Below, piece by piece: positions 1-6,686 of a DNA stretch of 11,041 nucleotides (within the stretch, counting starts at the first letter, position 1; every line of letters starts with the position of its first letter). The notes beneath the pieces are model-generated. The model made no database searches, was not told the DNA's origin, and saw nothing but the letters and a program-made list of their open reading frames with translations. The stretch is from Candidatus Heimdallarchaeota archaeon. GTDB taxonomy: Archaea > Asgardarchaeota > Heimdallarchaeia > Hodarchaeales > LC-3. Made by a program: the position numbers and the translations under genes. The stretch covers positions 1-11,041 of the forward strand of contig DAHXPE010000391.1 in NCBI GenBank assembly GCA_027364495.1, in the 5' to 3' direction.

Positions 1-1844
1 TGTGGTTTGTCTTGAGCATTTAAGGTAAATGAGTTACCTGATAAAGAAGCTGAGGATGGATCTGTTGATGCAATTTTACCTATTACTAGACCTTCCAAAC
101 TTGGTGTAAGATCTAAATTAATAGCACTTAGAAAAAGATTAAGTACCCTAAATACAGGATATATCTCTGGCTGATATATGTTAACCATATCTTCTAAAAT
201 TTTGTAAAGATTAATAGAAACAGACGCATTGAAGATTGTTCCAAGAAGACCGGCATTAAAGTAAACATTATTAATTGTGAAATAATTACCAAATGTATGT
301 GGATCAGAAATTGAATTTAATCCGGTTTTTTGTTGAAATGATGATATTGTTTGTAATGGTATTCTAACAGATATACCCCCTTTGAAATTCATAGTAACAT
401 TTTTTGTTAAATAGTATAAGTTTAGGCTAGTACTTAAATTAATTAGATAGTTAAACAGAACCAAAACATTATTTTGATCCATATGTATACTTACACTAAC
501 GGAATCATTACCATTTGGTTGCATTTGTGTAGGATAAGCTATAGTAATGGTAGCTGGTATAATCACTGATGTATCTACTAAGACGGATCCAAAAATATTA
601 GATTCAGTGTTCGTTCTTGCTTGAGCGTTTTCGTGTGCAACATTTTCAAAACAATCGATGAAAAATGGTTTTGTAAACGGATTATATAACATATCAAGCG
701 TTAATGAAAGGTTATACGGTACAACATAATTATTCCAAGAATAATCATGTAATTGAGAATTAAACGCTTCATTCAATAGTTGATAGTAATGAAAAATTAT
801 TTTATCAGCAAATGAAACCAAAGGAGTTGAAAATCTAACTGCCGTAAGCTGTGATGAGCCATTTCCAAATTCTAGATTATGATATGTATCTAATGCCATC
901 ATTATTGGATTGGTTAGTAATGGAAATTCACTCGAACGATTCTCGTAATTTGTACTCGAATAGTAGGTACTTATTGGATAGATTTCATAATTTGTGGTCA
1001 TATTAATTCCTAAAATTGGTGTCAAATCAGTTGAAACATTGAAAGTCCCAATTGTAGATAAAGAACTAGAATAGATTTCTGAGTAAATTTCTAAATAAGC
1101 TGGTAAATGAGATGTAAGAGATGGATTTTGTGTTTCAAAAACAATTCTATAAGGTGAATCACCAAAATTTCTTATATAAATAAATACAGGTGCAAAATCA
1201 TAGTAGTGGCCTAATGATGAACCGAAATTATCTGTCTCGTTAGGCCAATAATAGAGGTACTCTAAAACCATTGCTTTCTGACCAATTTCACTATCATATC
1301 CTGATAAAATTCGATAATAAAGATAATCTGGAGTAAAAATTGTTTGAGATTGTAATGAACTTGTTTTATTTGCTAAGTACAAATCTGGTCTGTAATAATT
1401 AGCTATTTGATCATTTGTTAAACTTACCATTTGTTGAGCTGTAACATTATTGGATACACCAATTTTTACGTTTCCAGTTTCAGTTGTATAATAACCTGTT
1501 GTATTTGAGGTAAATACTTGTGAGACTGACACCAAACCAAGATAAGGACTAAGTGGACCACTTTTTTCAACATCTATTGAAAAACTGGCTCTATCTGCCC
1601 ATCCTGAAAAGACTTGACTATTAACAGGAAGAGTTTGTCCGTTGCTGAGAGAATAATAAGAGCCAGAATTATCAAGAGTTGAAACGTTATTATTAGCGTT
1701 TACATTGAGATAGACAGATGCCGACCCTGGAATAGCATTATGATTATTAATCATCGTAATATTGAGAATAGTAATTGTTACAAAATACTCCTGAATTGTC
1801 GCTCCATTAACTGGATTCGTCGAATAAGATGTAAAATTATTAAT
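1..1844 (-). CDS. Downstream part of a large secreted surface protein (partial, after an in-frame stop)
   Basis: On the minus strand the frame from 1844 to base 3 is open for 614 codons and leaves the window on the left, so the C-terminus is not seen. It is in the same frame as the signal-peptide ORF at 1845-2099, separated only by one TAA (1845-1847). If translated separately, the first in-frame ATG is at 1752-1754; no GTG or TTG precedes it. The product is rich in Asn, Ser, Thr and Tyr, very poor in Cys (one seen), and holds about 20 N-x-S/T sequons (NIT, NVS, NET, NMT, NRS and others), typical of glycosylated archaeal exoproteins. No transmembrane helix is visible in the window. I recognise no domain; alternating hydrophobic/polar stretches suggest beta-sandwich modules. 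It is either the body of a gene broken by a recent nonsense change or the continuation of a readthrough product. Confidence 0.75.
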   Translation of the reverse strand, partial: MNNFTSYSTNPVNGATIQEYFVTITILNITMINNHNAIPGSASVYLNVNANNNVSTLDNSGSYYSLSNGQTLPVNSQVFSGWADRASFSIDVEKSGPLSPYLGLVSVSQVFTSNTTGYYTTETGNVKIGVSNNVTAQQMVSLTNDQIANYYRPDLYLANKTSSLQSQTIFTPDYLYYRILSGYDSEIGQKAMVLEYLYYWPNETDNFGSSLGHYYDFAPVFIYIRNFGDSPYRIVFETQNPSLTSHLPAYLEIYSEIYSSSLSTIGTFNVSTDLTPILGINMTTNYEIYPISTYYSSTNYENRSSEFPLLTNPIMMALDTYHNLEFGNGSSQLTAVRFSTPLVSFADKIIFHYYQLLNEAFNSQLHDYSWNNYVVPYNLSLTLDMLYNPFTKPFFIDCFENVAHENAQARTNTESNIFGSVLVDTSVIIPATITIAYPTQMQPNGNDSVSVSIHMDQNNVLVLFNYLINLSTSLNLYYLTKNVTMNFKGGISVRIPLQTISSFQQKTGLNSISDPHTFGNYFTINNVYFNAGLLGTIFNASVSINLYKILEDMVNIYQPEIYPVFRVLNLFLSAINLDLTPSLEGLVIGKIASTDPSSASLSGNSFTLNAQDKP

Positions 1845-2099
1845 TTAGCTTAAAGTTTTCGTAACATTAATAGCCCCTTCATTAAAAGAACCGTTGAAAT
1901 TCTTATTCAGTTGATTATTAAAAGTAAAATTTACATCTTGCGTTATTGTTGTTCTTGGGTTCCGTGAAATCTTACTATTGATCTGTAAATCACTTTTACT
2001 GGTATTTACATTAAATGAATTTCCTGCCAACGATGCAACATTCAAATTTAATGACAAAAATATTAAAAATAAACTTACATATTTTCCTCTCTGTTTCAT
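1845..2099 (-). CDS. Signal-peptide N-terminus of the secreted protein, ended by an in-frame TAA
   Basis: An 84-residue ORF begins with a classic signal peptide: basic n-region (MKQRGK), hydrophobic core at about residues 7-22, and a likely cleavage site after SLA (residue 25). The mature part is short, Asn/Thr-rich and carries the sequons NFT, NGS and NVT, the same composition as the open frame that follows the stop. The ATG at 2097-2099 is well supported by an AGAGGT Shine-Dalgarno-like sequence 9 bases upstream. An 84-residue exoprotein with this composition has little to recommend it as a complete gene; it reads as the N-terminus of the protein encoded at 1-1844. Alternatives are a truncated but exported peptide, or an assembly error at the stop. 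Confidence 0.7.
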   Translation of the reverse strand: MKQRGKYVSLFLIFLSLNLNVASLAGNSFNVNTSKSDLQINSKISRNPRTTITQDVNFTFNNQLNKNFNGSFNEGAINVTKTLS

Positions 2100-2108
2100 T
2101 TTGAAATT

Positions 2109-2114
2109 ACCTCT
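2109..2114 (-). promoter_or_regulatory. Ribosome binding site of the secreted-protein gene
   Basis: Minus-strand AGAGGT lies 9 bases before the ATG at 2099 and matches the archaeal anti-Shine-Dalgarno target. It fixes the start codon of the signal-peptide ORF. A/T-rich TATA-like sequence follows upstream (about 2120-2150), but no single box stands out. Confidence 0.55.
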
Positions 2115-2398
2115 TTTCTTTAATTATTTCTAATTAAATTACAATTATAGCAATTTATTTCATTTGGATTCTCTCTAGATACCTCCGAAAAGCTTAAAAA
2201 TGTTAGTATAATTGAAAAGGTATTATTGCTGATTGAGAAATGAATCCCTACAAACAAAATAGCTAAATCCTATAATTTCTTTTAGGTTTTTAAAATTAAT
2301 TCAGTATATTTTTATTAAATTTTACTATAAGCTTTTCAAGAAAAAAAGGAAATTTTTCCTTTATTTAAAAAAAATATTTATAATTTTCAAATGCTTAA
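2115..2398. other. Intergenic region between the two minus-strand surface-protein genes
   Basis: No ORF of coding character is seen on either strand. The region should hold the 3' end of the 2399-3913 transcript and the promoter of the 2099 gene. A perfect 10-bp inverted repeat (GAAAAGCTTA at 2187-2196, TAAGCTTTTC at 2328-2337) brackets its middle. An orphan GGAGGT on the minus strand (2181-2186) has no ORF at usable spacing. Confidence 0.5.
2334..2362 (-). terminator. Probable hairpin plus T-tract terminator after the zinc-ribbon membrane protein
   Basis: The arms AAAGGAAA (2345-2352) and TTTCCTTT (2355-2362) are perfectly complementary. Read on the minus strand they are followed by seven T residues (2338-2344, a-tract on plus). 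The element lies 37 bases past the stop codon of the 2399-3913 gene. The stem is AT-rich and the loop very short, so a weaker 7-bp stem with a 4-base loop is more realistic; the T-tract alone could suffice for archaeal termination. Confidence 0.45.
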
Positions 2399-3913
2399 TT
2401 ATTCTAATATTTTTTCTCCACAATTTTGGCAAAACACATCAGATTTGTAAATTTTTGAACCACACATAGGACATAGCTTGATTACATCTTGTAATGAATG
2501 ACCTGTATTCTCATTAGTCTGATTAACGATTTTTTCCTTAGGAATACCTTTATCCTTTCTGTTTAAAAAATAAAAAATACCTCCAAAAATTATCACAATT
2601 ACAATTACAACTGCTATAATAAGATTAAAATCAAGTGAATTGGATGTTATCGTTGTTGTTCCTAGAGTCGATTTAATAGTAAGTCCTTGATTATTTGGAT
2701 CAATAAGCAATTTAGGTTTCGTCTGAATGTCTTCAAACATCATTGCAAATCCTGTATTTACATTATTTGATTTCACATAGCCAGCTAAAAAGTAGCTTTG
2801 TACATTATTATTATTCAGCAATTCTAAAGTATAAAACTCATTTGCTGATTGGGGATTGAATAAATTAAATAAATCATTTTTAAAATTGAAAAGATTATTT
2901 TGAACGCTGTACTGTTGAAATACTGAATTACCTGAGCCAATTATGAAATCATTATTTGAGAAGGACCTAATTAAGCTATGATTGTAACTCGTACCAATTC
3001 CTATTTGATCAGTTTGCTGAAATGACGTTAGATCATATTCTGTTACTGAACTATTGAGCTCTGATAGAGCATAAAGATTATTATTTTGAATTGTAATTGA
3101 ACTATAATAATCACTAGCGGACATTGAATTTGATTGAAGAAATGATGATCCGTTTTGAGCATTATAAATTGAAAAAATATGTATCCTTGATGTATATGAA
3201 GATTGTGAAAAACTCTGTTCATTAAAAAGGACATATAATTGATCATTATAAAATTGAACATCGTTTATTGAAAAATAACTCTGATTGAGGTTTACATTTG
3301 CACTTTGATATTCTTTTGATATCAAATAATTAGTATTTGAAATATTCCAAATGAAAAATGAACTACTATTTCTCATTTCTATCCAGAGGTCGTTAGAAGT
3401 AGCAAATTGAACGATTTTATTTGTTTTATAATATACAAAGTTGCTAAGCAACTTGGTACTAACAATAGTATTCGATGAAGGATCAATTACAAAAATAGAT
3501 GCGAAATTGATATTTTTAATCTGGTAATAAACAATAAATACATTGTAACTGCCATATTCATAATATTGGCTAGCCTGGATAAGAGTTGAATCATTAAGAT
3601 AATTTGTACTTATACCTGAGTTTTTAAAATTATTGAGAGAAAGAACAGGTAAAGCTTGTAATTGATTGAAGGAAAAGTTATTATAATACACCAGATTATT
3701 CTCTACCACACTTACATAGAGATTTACTTGCGCGTGAAGATTGATATTTTGAATATCAAAATTAGTTACTGAACCATTGGTTCCAGTGTACTCAACTTGG
3801 AAATAAGGTGTTGATTGGTTTGATGATTCAGTTCTTTTAACTATTTCATAATTAGTAAAAAATGCTGGTAATACTACTAAGAAAATCATTATACATAAAA
3901 ACGAATACTTCAT
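2399..3913 (-). CDS. Type I membrane protein: propeller-like ectodomain, one TM helix, cytosolic zinc ribbon
   Basis: The product has 504 residues. Residues 1-20 form a signal peptide (MKYSF, then a hydrophobic core). Residues about 30-425 are Asn/Ser/Tyr-rich with about ten N-x-S/T sequons and recurring short strands of the pattern NNxLYxLxE...VxxYD, as in beta-propeller blades (for example around residues 218-340). Residues about 430-450 are one strong transmembrane helix (LIIAVVIVIVIIFGGIFYFL) followed by the basic stop-transfer NRKDK. The C-terminus is a compact zinc ribbon, C481-x2-C484 ... C495-x2-C498 (CPMCG and CQNCG). Signal peptide plus TM predicts an outside ectodomain and a cytosolic ribbon, so the protein could link a surface event to an internal partner. 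The ectodomain family is not recognised and the propeller call is by pattern only. It is followed by a terminator-like hairpin, so it is probably not co-transcribed with the next minus-strand gene. Confidence 0.85.
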   Translation of the reverse strand: MKYSFLCIMIFLVVLPAFFTNYEIVKRTESSNQSTPYFQVEYTGTNGSVTNFDIQNINLHAQVNLYVSVVENNLVYYNNFSFNQLQALPVLSLNNFKNSGISTNYLNDSTLIQASQYYEYGSYNVFIVYYQIKNINFASIFVIDPSSNTIVSTKLLSNFVYYKTNKIVQFATSNDLWIEMRNSSSFFIWNISNTNYLISKEYQSANVNLNQSYFSINDVQFYNDQLYVLFNEQSFSQSSYTSRIHIFSIYNAQNGSSFLQSNSMSASDYYSSITIQNNNLYALSELNSSVTEYDLTSFQQTDQIGIGTSYNHSLIRSFSNNDFIIGSGNSVFQQYSVQNNLFNFKNDLFNLFNPQSANEFYTLELLNNNNVQSYFLAGYVKSNNVNTGFAMMFEDIQTKPKLLIDPNNQGLTIKSTLGTTTITSNSLDFNLIIAVVIVIVIIFGGIFYFLNRKDKGIPKEKIVNQTNENTGHSLQDVIKLCPMCGSKIYKSDVFCQNCGEKILE

Positions 3914-3935
3914 ATTTTCATACCAAATTTTTTTC

Positions 3936-3951
3936 TTTAAATATTTTATAG
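3936..3951 (-). promoter_or_regulatory. TATA-box promoter of the zinc-ribbon membrane protein gene
   Basis: The minus strand reads CTATAAAATATTTAAA, centred about 31 bases before the ATG at 3911-3913. With an archaeal TATA-to-start distance of about 25 bases, transcription would begin only a few bases before the ATG, so the mRNA would be almost leaderless. This agrees with the lack of a good Shine-Dalgarno sequence. Confidence 0.45.
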
Positions 3952-4023
3952 TTTGGGAAGTAAAATTTTTGAAATAGCTTTATTTTTACGGATAATTATT
4001 GAATATAACTTCAAATTGTAAAT

Positions 4024-4049
4024 AAATCAATTTTTACTGGAATTGATTT
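4024..4049. repeat. Perfect 9-bp inverted repeat with 8-base loop
   Basis: AAATCAATT (4024-4032) and AATTGATTT (4041-4049) are exact reverse complements around TTTACTGG. On the plus strand the second arm runs into further T residues (4050-4052), so it could act as a plus-strand terminator, but no plus-strand gene ends nearby. It lies about 110 bases upstream of the 3913 gene start, so an operator is the other reading. Confidence 0.4.
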
Positions 4050-4521
4050 TTTATGATCATGTTATGTTATTAGAAAAGCATTCCAGTCCAGTTCTCAATT
4101 TCTGATATTTTTTTTTTGTCAAAAAAATATTCCCATTCCTTTTTTTAGATTTAAGATTGCATTGATGCTCGATGGAAAATCCATTTCAAAAACGGTGTTG
4201 CATAAGGCACTTTATTCTTAATGGGGTAATTCTAATGATATTTCTCCTATCTCCTCAGTTTTTTTAGTAAGGTAATTGGTTATAATTAGCTGTATGCGCT
4301 TCTACAATATTTAAGTAGTTTTTCTTATGAAGTATATCCAAATTTTGAGTTATGATATATTTATTCTTTATAATAGCAAGATTTAGTGTAGTAAATAAAT
4401 AAAATTTCCTTTTAGAGTTTCAGGTCAACTGAATTATCTTTTTTCCTCCTTTTTGTATAAATAACATATCATTTAATGTAATCCTAATAAGGTTGACCAA
4501 CATTTTTGCCAGCTCTGTCGA

Positions 4522-4563
4522 ACCTGTCAGGTGGTAACATTTATAAATTTTTAATGTTGTACC
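4522..4563 (+). promoter_or_regulatory. Palindrome plus inverted repeat around a TATA-like box
   Basis: ACCTGTCAGGT (4522-4532) is a perfect 5+1+5 palindrome. Directly after it, GGTAACATT (4533-4541) and AATGTTGTACC (4553-4563) form an inverted repeat with one bulged base, enclosing TATAAATTTTT (4542-4552). The layout, symmetric arms around a TATA-like core, is what a repressor operator over an archaeal promoter looks like. The distance to the next ATG (4631) would imply a leader of about 55-60 bases, so this may be a second, regulated promoter. Confidence 0.35.
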
Positions 4564-4573
4564 AGTTGTTTCT

Positions 4574-4605
4574 AAATTTATAATTAATTAACAATGTTAT
4601 ATTAT
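4574..4605 (+). promoter_or_regulatory. Candidate TATA boxes proximal to the coiled-coil gene
   Basis: AAATTTATAATT (4574-4585) would place the start of transcription about 24 bases before the ATG at 4631. GTTATATTAT (4596-4605) would give a nearly leaderless mRNA. There is no clear Shine-Dalgarno sequence before 4631, which fits either. The two cannot be told apart from sequence alone. Confidence 0.35.
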
Positions 4606-4630
4606 GAAATGACCTAACCGAGTTGTAAAT

Positions 4631-5863
4631 ATGTCTAAAAAGGTAAAATATCCAAATGAATCGGTGATTGAATTACTACAAGAAGCAAGCCTAATTCAAG
4701 CTCTTGGTAAAACTGCAATCCAGACAACTAAATTTGAAGGCGAATATACTTCAGATAATATTTTACAGAATGTTCTTGATTTGAAATCTTCAATGAATGA
4801 TGTTCTTACAGATTTACAGGACTTAAAGAACCTTTATGGTGAAATTGACAAAAAAAAGAAAGAAATGGAAGGCAATGTAAAACTTTCAGAACGGACCTAT
4901 CTTGCCTTTCAAAAGGGACAAATAGAAAATCTGGACTCTATTAAAAAAGAATATGAAGCAAAATTAGTTCAAACCCAGAATGAGACTAGAAGAGCAGAAG
5001 AAAAAGCTAAGAATGATGCTCAGCAAGAAATTGCTCGTAAAGAACGCGATCGAAACAAATTAATTGCTGATACTGAGAAGGAAGTTACTAGAAATATAAA
5101 TGATGCTGAAAAATTAAAAAATAGCACGATAAAAGAATTGGCGTCTGATTTAGAAAAATTTAGAAAGGATTCAGAAAAAGAGAAACAGACCAAAATTGAT
5201 CAATATAATTCATCCTTTGATCAATTCATGAAAGAATTAAACGATCTTAAATCTCAGATAAGTAAGAAAGAAGATGAATTACAAAACATAACGGATAAAA
5301 TTCAGTCCGGGAGGAACGAACTTAAAGATAACCAAAGTCAACTGAAGATTGATATTAAAAAATTAAAAGAATCAGTGACTCTAAAAGAAAATACTATTGA
5401 TGTAAAGAAATCTGGACTGGAAACTAACATTAAAGGTGCTGAGGATCGTTTTAATTCTCTTATTTCAGAAAAAGAAAAAGTAACAAATAATGAAATTTCA
5501 AAAGCGGAAAATGAATTCGAAGGTTTGAAAGAAAAGAAACTTGAAAAATTAGAAAAGGTCAAAACCAAAGAAGAAGATAATTTTGCTAAATTGAAAGAAA
5601 ACAGAGCTACTTCTGTTGCCGAATTACGTGCGCAACAAAAAGCTATTATGAAATCTTTTGAAAATAAAAAGGAAGACGAGATAACTGTTGCTGAACGAGA
5701 CGCTAAAAATGCAATTGAATCAAAAAGAACAGAAATTGATAAACAAATTGACGGATTCAGAAATGATTTTGAAAATTTCAGGAAAGAAAAATTAAATAAT
5801 ATCAATCAAAAACTCTCAACAAGCGTTAATTCACTTAACAACAGAATAACTCTTATTAGTTAA
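4631..5863 (+). CDS. Long coiled-coil protein of unknown function
   Basis: The product has 410 residues. After a short N-terminal region (residues 1-50) it is continuously helical and strongly charged (Lys/Glu/Asp/Asn/Gln-rich), with heptad-like spacing of Leu/Ile from about residue 50 to about 400. It has no Cys, His or Trp, and its only Pro is residue 8, so the rod is uninterrupted. No signal peptide, membrane segment or nucleotide-binding motif is present, so SMC/Rad50-type ATPases are excluded. A cytosolic structural, scaffold or tether role is the natural reading but is inference; similarity searches with such sequences give many false hits. The ATG at 4631 is the first in frame and follows candidate TATA boxes at archaeal spacing. 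The nearest intact downstream gene on this strand starts at 7114, so the gene is probably monocistronic. Confidence 0.8.
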   Translation: MSKKVKYPNESVIELLQEASLIQALGKTAIQTTKFEGEYTSDNILQNVLDLKSSMNDVLTDLQDLKNLYGEIDKKKKEMEGNVKLSERTYLAFQKGQIENLDSIKKEYEAKLVQTQNETRRAEEKAKNDAQQEIARKERDRNKLIADTEKEVTRNINDAEKLKNSTIKELASDLEKFRKDSEKEKQTKIDQYNSSFDQFMKELNDLKSQISKKEDELQNITDKIQSGRNELKDNQSQLKIDIKKLKESVTLKENTIDVKKSGLETNIKGAEDRFNSLISEKEKVTNNEISKAENEFEGLKEKKLEKLEKVKTKEEDNFAKLKENRATSVAELRAQQKAIMKSFENKKEDEITVAERDAKNAIESKRTEIDKQIDGFRNDFENFRKEKLNNINQKLSTSVNSLNNRITLIS

Positions 5864-6036
5864 ATTCATTTCTAATTTGGTCTACATTAACAATTACAAA
5901 ATTTTTTATTTGCTATTTGTCATTTTTTATTTTCATTTAGTCAAATATTTTTTTCATTTGAGTTTTAGATGCTATCGTTGTATATTTATTAATTTTGATA
6001 ATAGAAAAAATATTGTGGCAAAAATAAATCTAAATT
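5864..6036. other. Intergenic spacer before the decayed HPr-like gene
   Basis: A very T-rich stretch follows the coiled-coil gene. Runs of five or more T residues between about 5900 and 5960 could end its transcript, archaeal style. No convincing ORF is seen; the plus-strand frame from the TTG at 5877 encodes a low-complexity hydrophobic sequence and crosses the decayed gene out of frame. Confidence 0.4.
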
Positions 6037-6042
6037 GGAGAT
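6037..6042 (+). promoter_or_regulatory. Ribosome binding site of the decayed HPr-like gene
   Basis: GGAGAT sits 7 bases before the ATG at 6050, a good archaeal Shine-Dalgarno match. It supports this ATG as the original start of the gene that is now broken. Confidence 0.45.
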
Positions 6043-6049
6043 ATGTACT

Positions 6050-6376
6050 ATGGGCCTTTCTGAAATTGGTAAACATTGTATTTGGGGTGACTGTGAAAGG
6101 CAAAATTGTTGTCATCTGTTTCTCAAGATGAATTTACTAAGGTTCCAGAACATATTGTCAGGTATATGCAGGTATATGCAAATTAGATTCCTGGAATAAA
6201 CTTGTAAAAAATTTGTATCTGAAACTGAAGCGAATTTTTCTAAATTTTTCACTATAAAAATGGATAATGGATCTGAACGAAAAATAGATGTCAAAAGTAT
6301 CTTCTCTCTTTTACTGATCATAGTACCTATCACAGGGGACATCCTGTACCCCGTTAAGATTATTACCGGTAAAGAA
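6050..6376 (+). pseudogene. Decayed gene with an HPr-like C-terminal part
   Basis: Three segments that look coding are joined by frameshifts. Segment A (6050 to about 6097) starts MGLSEIGKHCIWGDCE. Segment B, one frame over (6097-6180), reads KAKLLSSVSQ then DEFTKVPEHIVRYMQ. It then meets a 10-bp tandem duplication (6161-6180); removing one copy puts B in frame with segment C. C (about 6182-6376) contains KKFVSETEANFS, NGSERKIDVKSIFSLLLI and TGDIL, which follow the HPr phosphocarrier pattern (FV..A..F.S ... NG ... D.KSI..LL.L ... GD.L). The GLHARPA segment with the phosphorylated His is missing; a TAA (6197-6199) lies there, so some bases appear lost. HPr relays phosphate in the sugar phosphotransferase system. 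Identification is by motif pattern only, and whether A and B belonged to the same protein is uncertain. The remnant ends 4 bases before the convergent gene at 6381. Confidence 0.45.
6161..6180 (+). repeat. 10-bp tandem duplication (GGTATATGCA twice)
   Basis: Two exact adjacent copies, 6161-6170 and 6171-6180. The unit is not a multiple of three, so the duplication shifts the frame inside the decayed HPr-like gene. Deleting one copy joins the two frames that look coding on either side, which points to replication slippage as a cause of decay. Confidence 0.7.
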
Positions 6377-6380
6377 GTAG

Positions 6381-6674
6381 TTACAACTGACTTCTATTTT
6401 TTTTTAAATCCGATTCCGTATGATCTAAGCATTTCTGAATTTCTTGTATGTCAATTTTTTTATCTTTTTTAGGGTCTAAATCAACAATAATTTCATCAAA
6501 ATCTTCATCTATTTTTATATCCAAATTTGAAATCTTTTCATATTCATTTGTTGGGCAAGAACATTTTCCTTCCTTACAATCATTCAAATTTTTTAAGATT
6601 TTGTTTTTATCATTTCCAAATTGACTTATATTTACTATTACGCGTTCATTTTGTTTTTTGATATCTGATTTCAT
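6381..6674 (-). CDS. Small acidic protein with a C-x4-C-x-C-P motif
   Basis: From the ATG at 6672-6674 the product has 97 residues; a TTG four codons upstream is a less likely start. It opens with a polar, basic stretch and a possible strand (RVIVNIS), then a helix ending in C33-x4-C38-x-C40-P41 (CKEGKCSCP), followed by TNEYEKISNLDIKI and an acidic hydrophobic segment (DEDFDEIIVDLDP). The C-terminus is charged, with one more Cys (82). Three clustered Cys suggest a metal site or a redox/thiol role, but a fourth ligand is not obvious. No signal peptide or membrane segment is present, so it is cytosolic. I do not recognise the family. Its ordered composition and open frame in a decayed region argue that it is a real gene. 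It converges on the HPr-like remnant. An A/T-rich TATA-like stretch (6691-6706 on the minus strand) lies about 25 bases upstream of the ATG. Confidence 0.65.
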   Translation of the reverse strand: MKSDIKKQNERVIVNISQFGNDKNKILKNLNDCKEGKCSCPTNEYEKISNLDIKIDEDFDEIIVDLDPKKDKKIDIQEIQKCLDHTESDLKKNRSQL

Positions 6675-6686
6675 TAATAAGACCAA

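Larger units (their letters stand above)
3952..4630. other. Long divergent intergenic region, no convincing gene
   Basis: This AT-rich stretch separates the divergent genes at 3913 (minus) and 4631 (plus). All frames are broken by frequent stops. The only coding-like fragment is a plus-strand frame around 4140-4221 (from ATG 4165: MLDGKSISKTVLHKALYS, then TAA), too short to name. Structured elements are the 9-bp hairpin at 4024-4049 and the palindromes at 4522-4563, listed separately. No tRNA or structured RNA was recognised. Confidence 0.5.

Noticed and set aside
2181..2186. GGAGGT on the minus strand, a perfect Shine-Dalgarno core
   Set aside because: The nearest ATG is too far and is followed at once by a stop; no gene fits.
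4165..4221. Fragment MLDGKSISKTVLHKALYS as a possible transposase relic
   Set aside because: Eighteen codons with no terminal repeats or further matching sequence; too short to assign.
4423..4498. GGTCAAC/GTTGACC inverted repeat
   Set aside because: Only 7 bp with a 62-base gap and no supporting context; likely chance.
5338..5805. 155-residue open frame on the minus strand
   Set aside because: It mirrors the coiled-coil gene; its Ser/Phe-rich sequence is the antisense of Lys/Glu-rich codons.
5877..6131. 84-residue plus-strand frame from a TTG
   Set aside because: Low-complexity hydrophobic translation of T-rich DNA that runs out of frame over the better coding signal of the decayed HPr-like gene.
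6112..6342. 76-residue minus-strand frame
   Set aside because: It is antisense to the HPr-like remnant, which has the recognisable family pattern.
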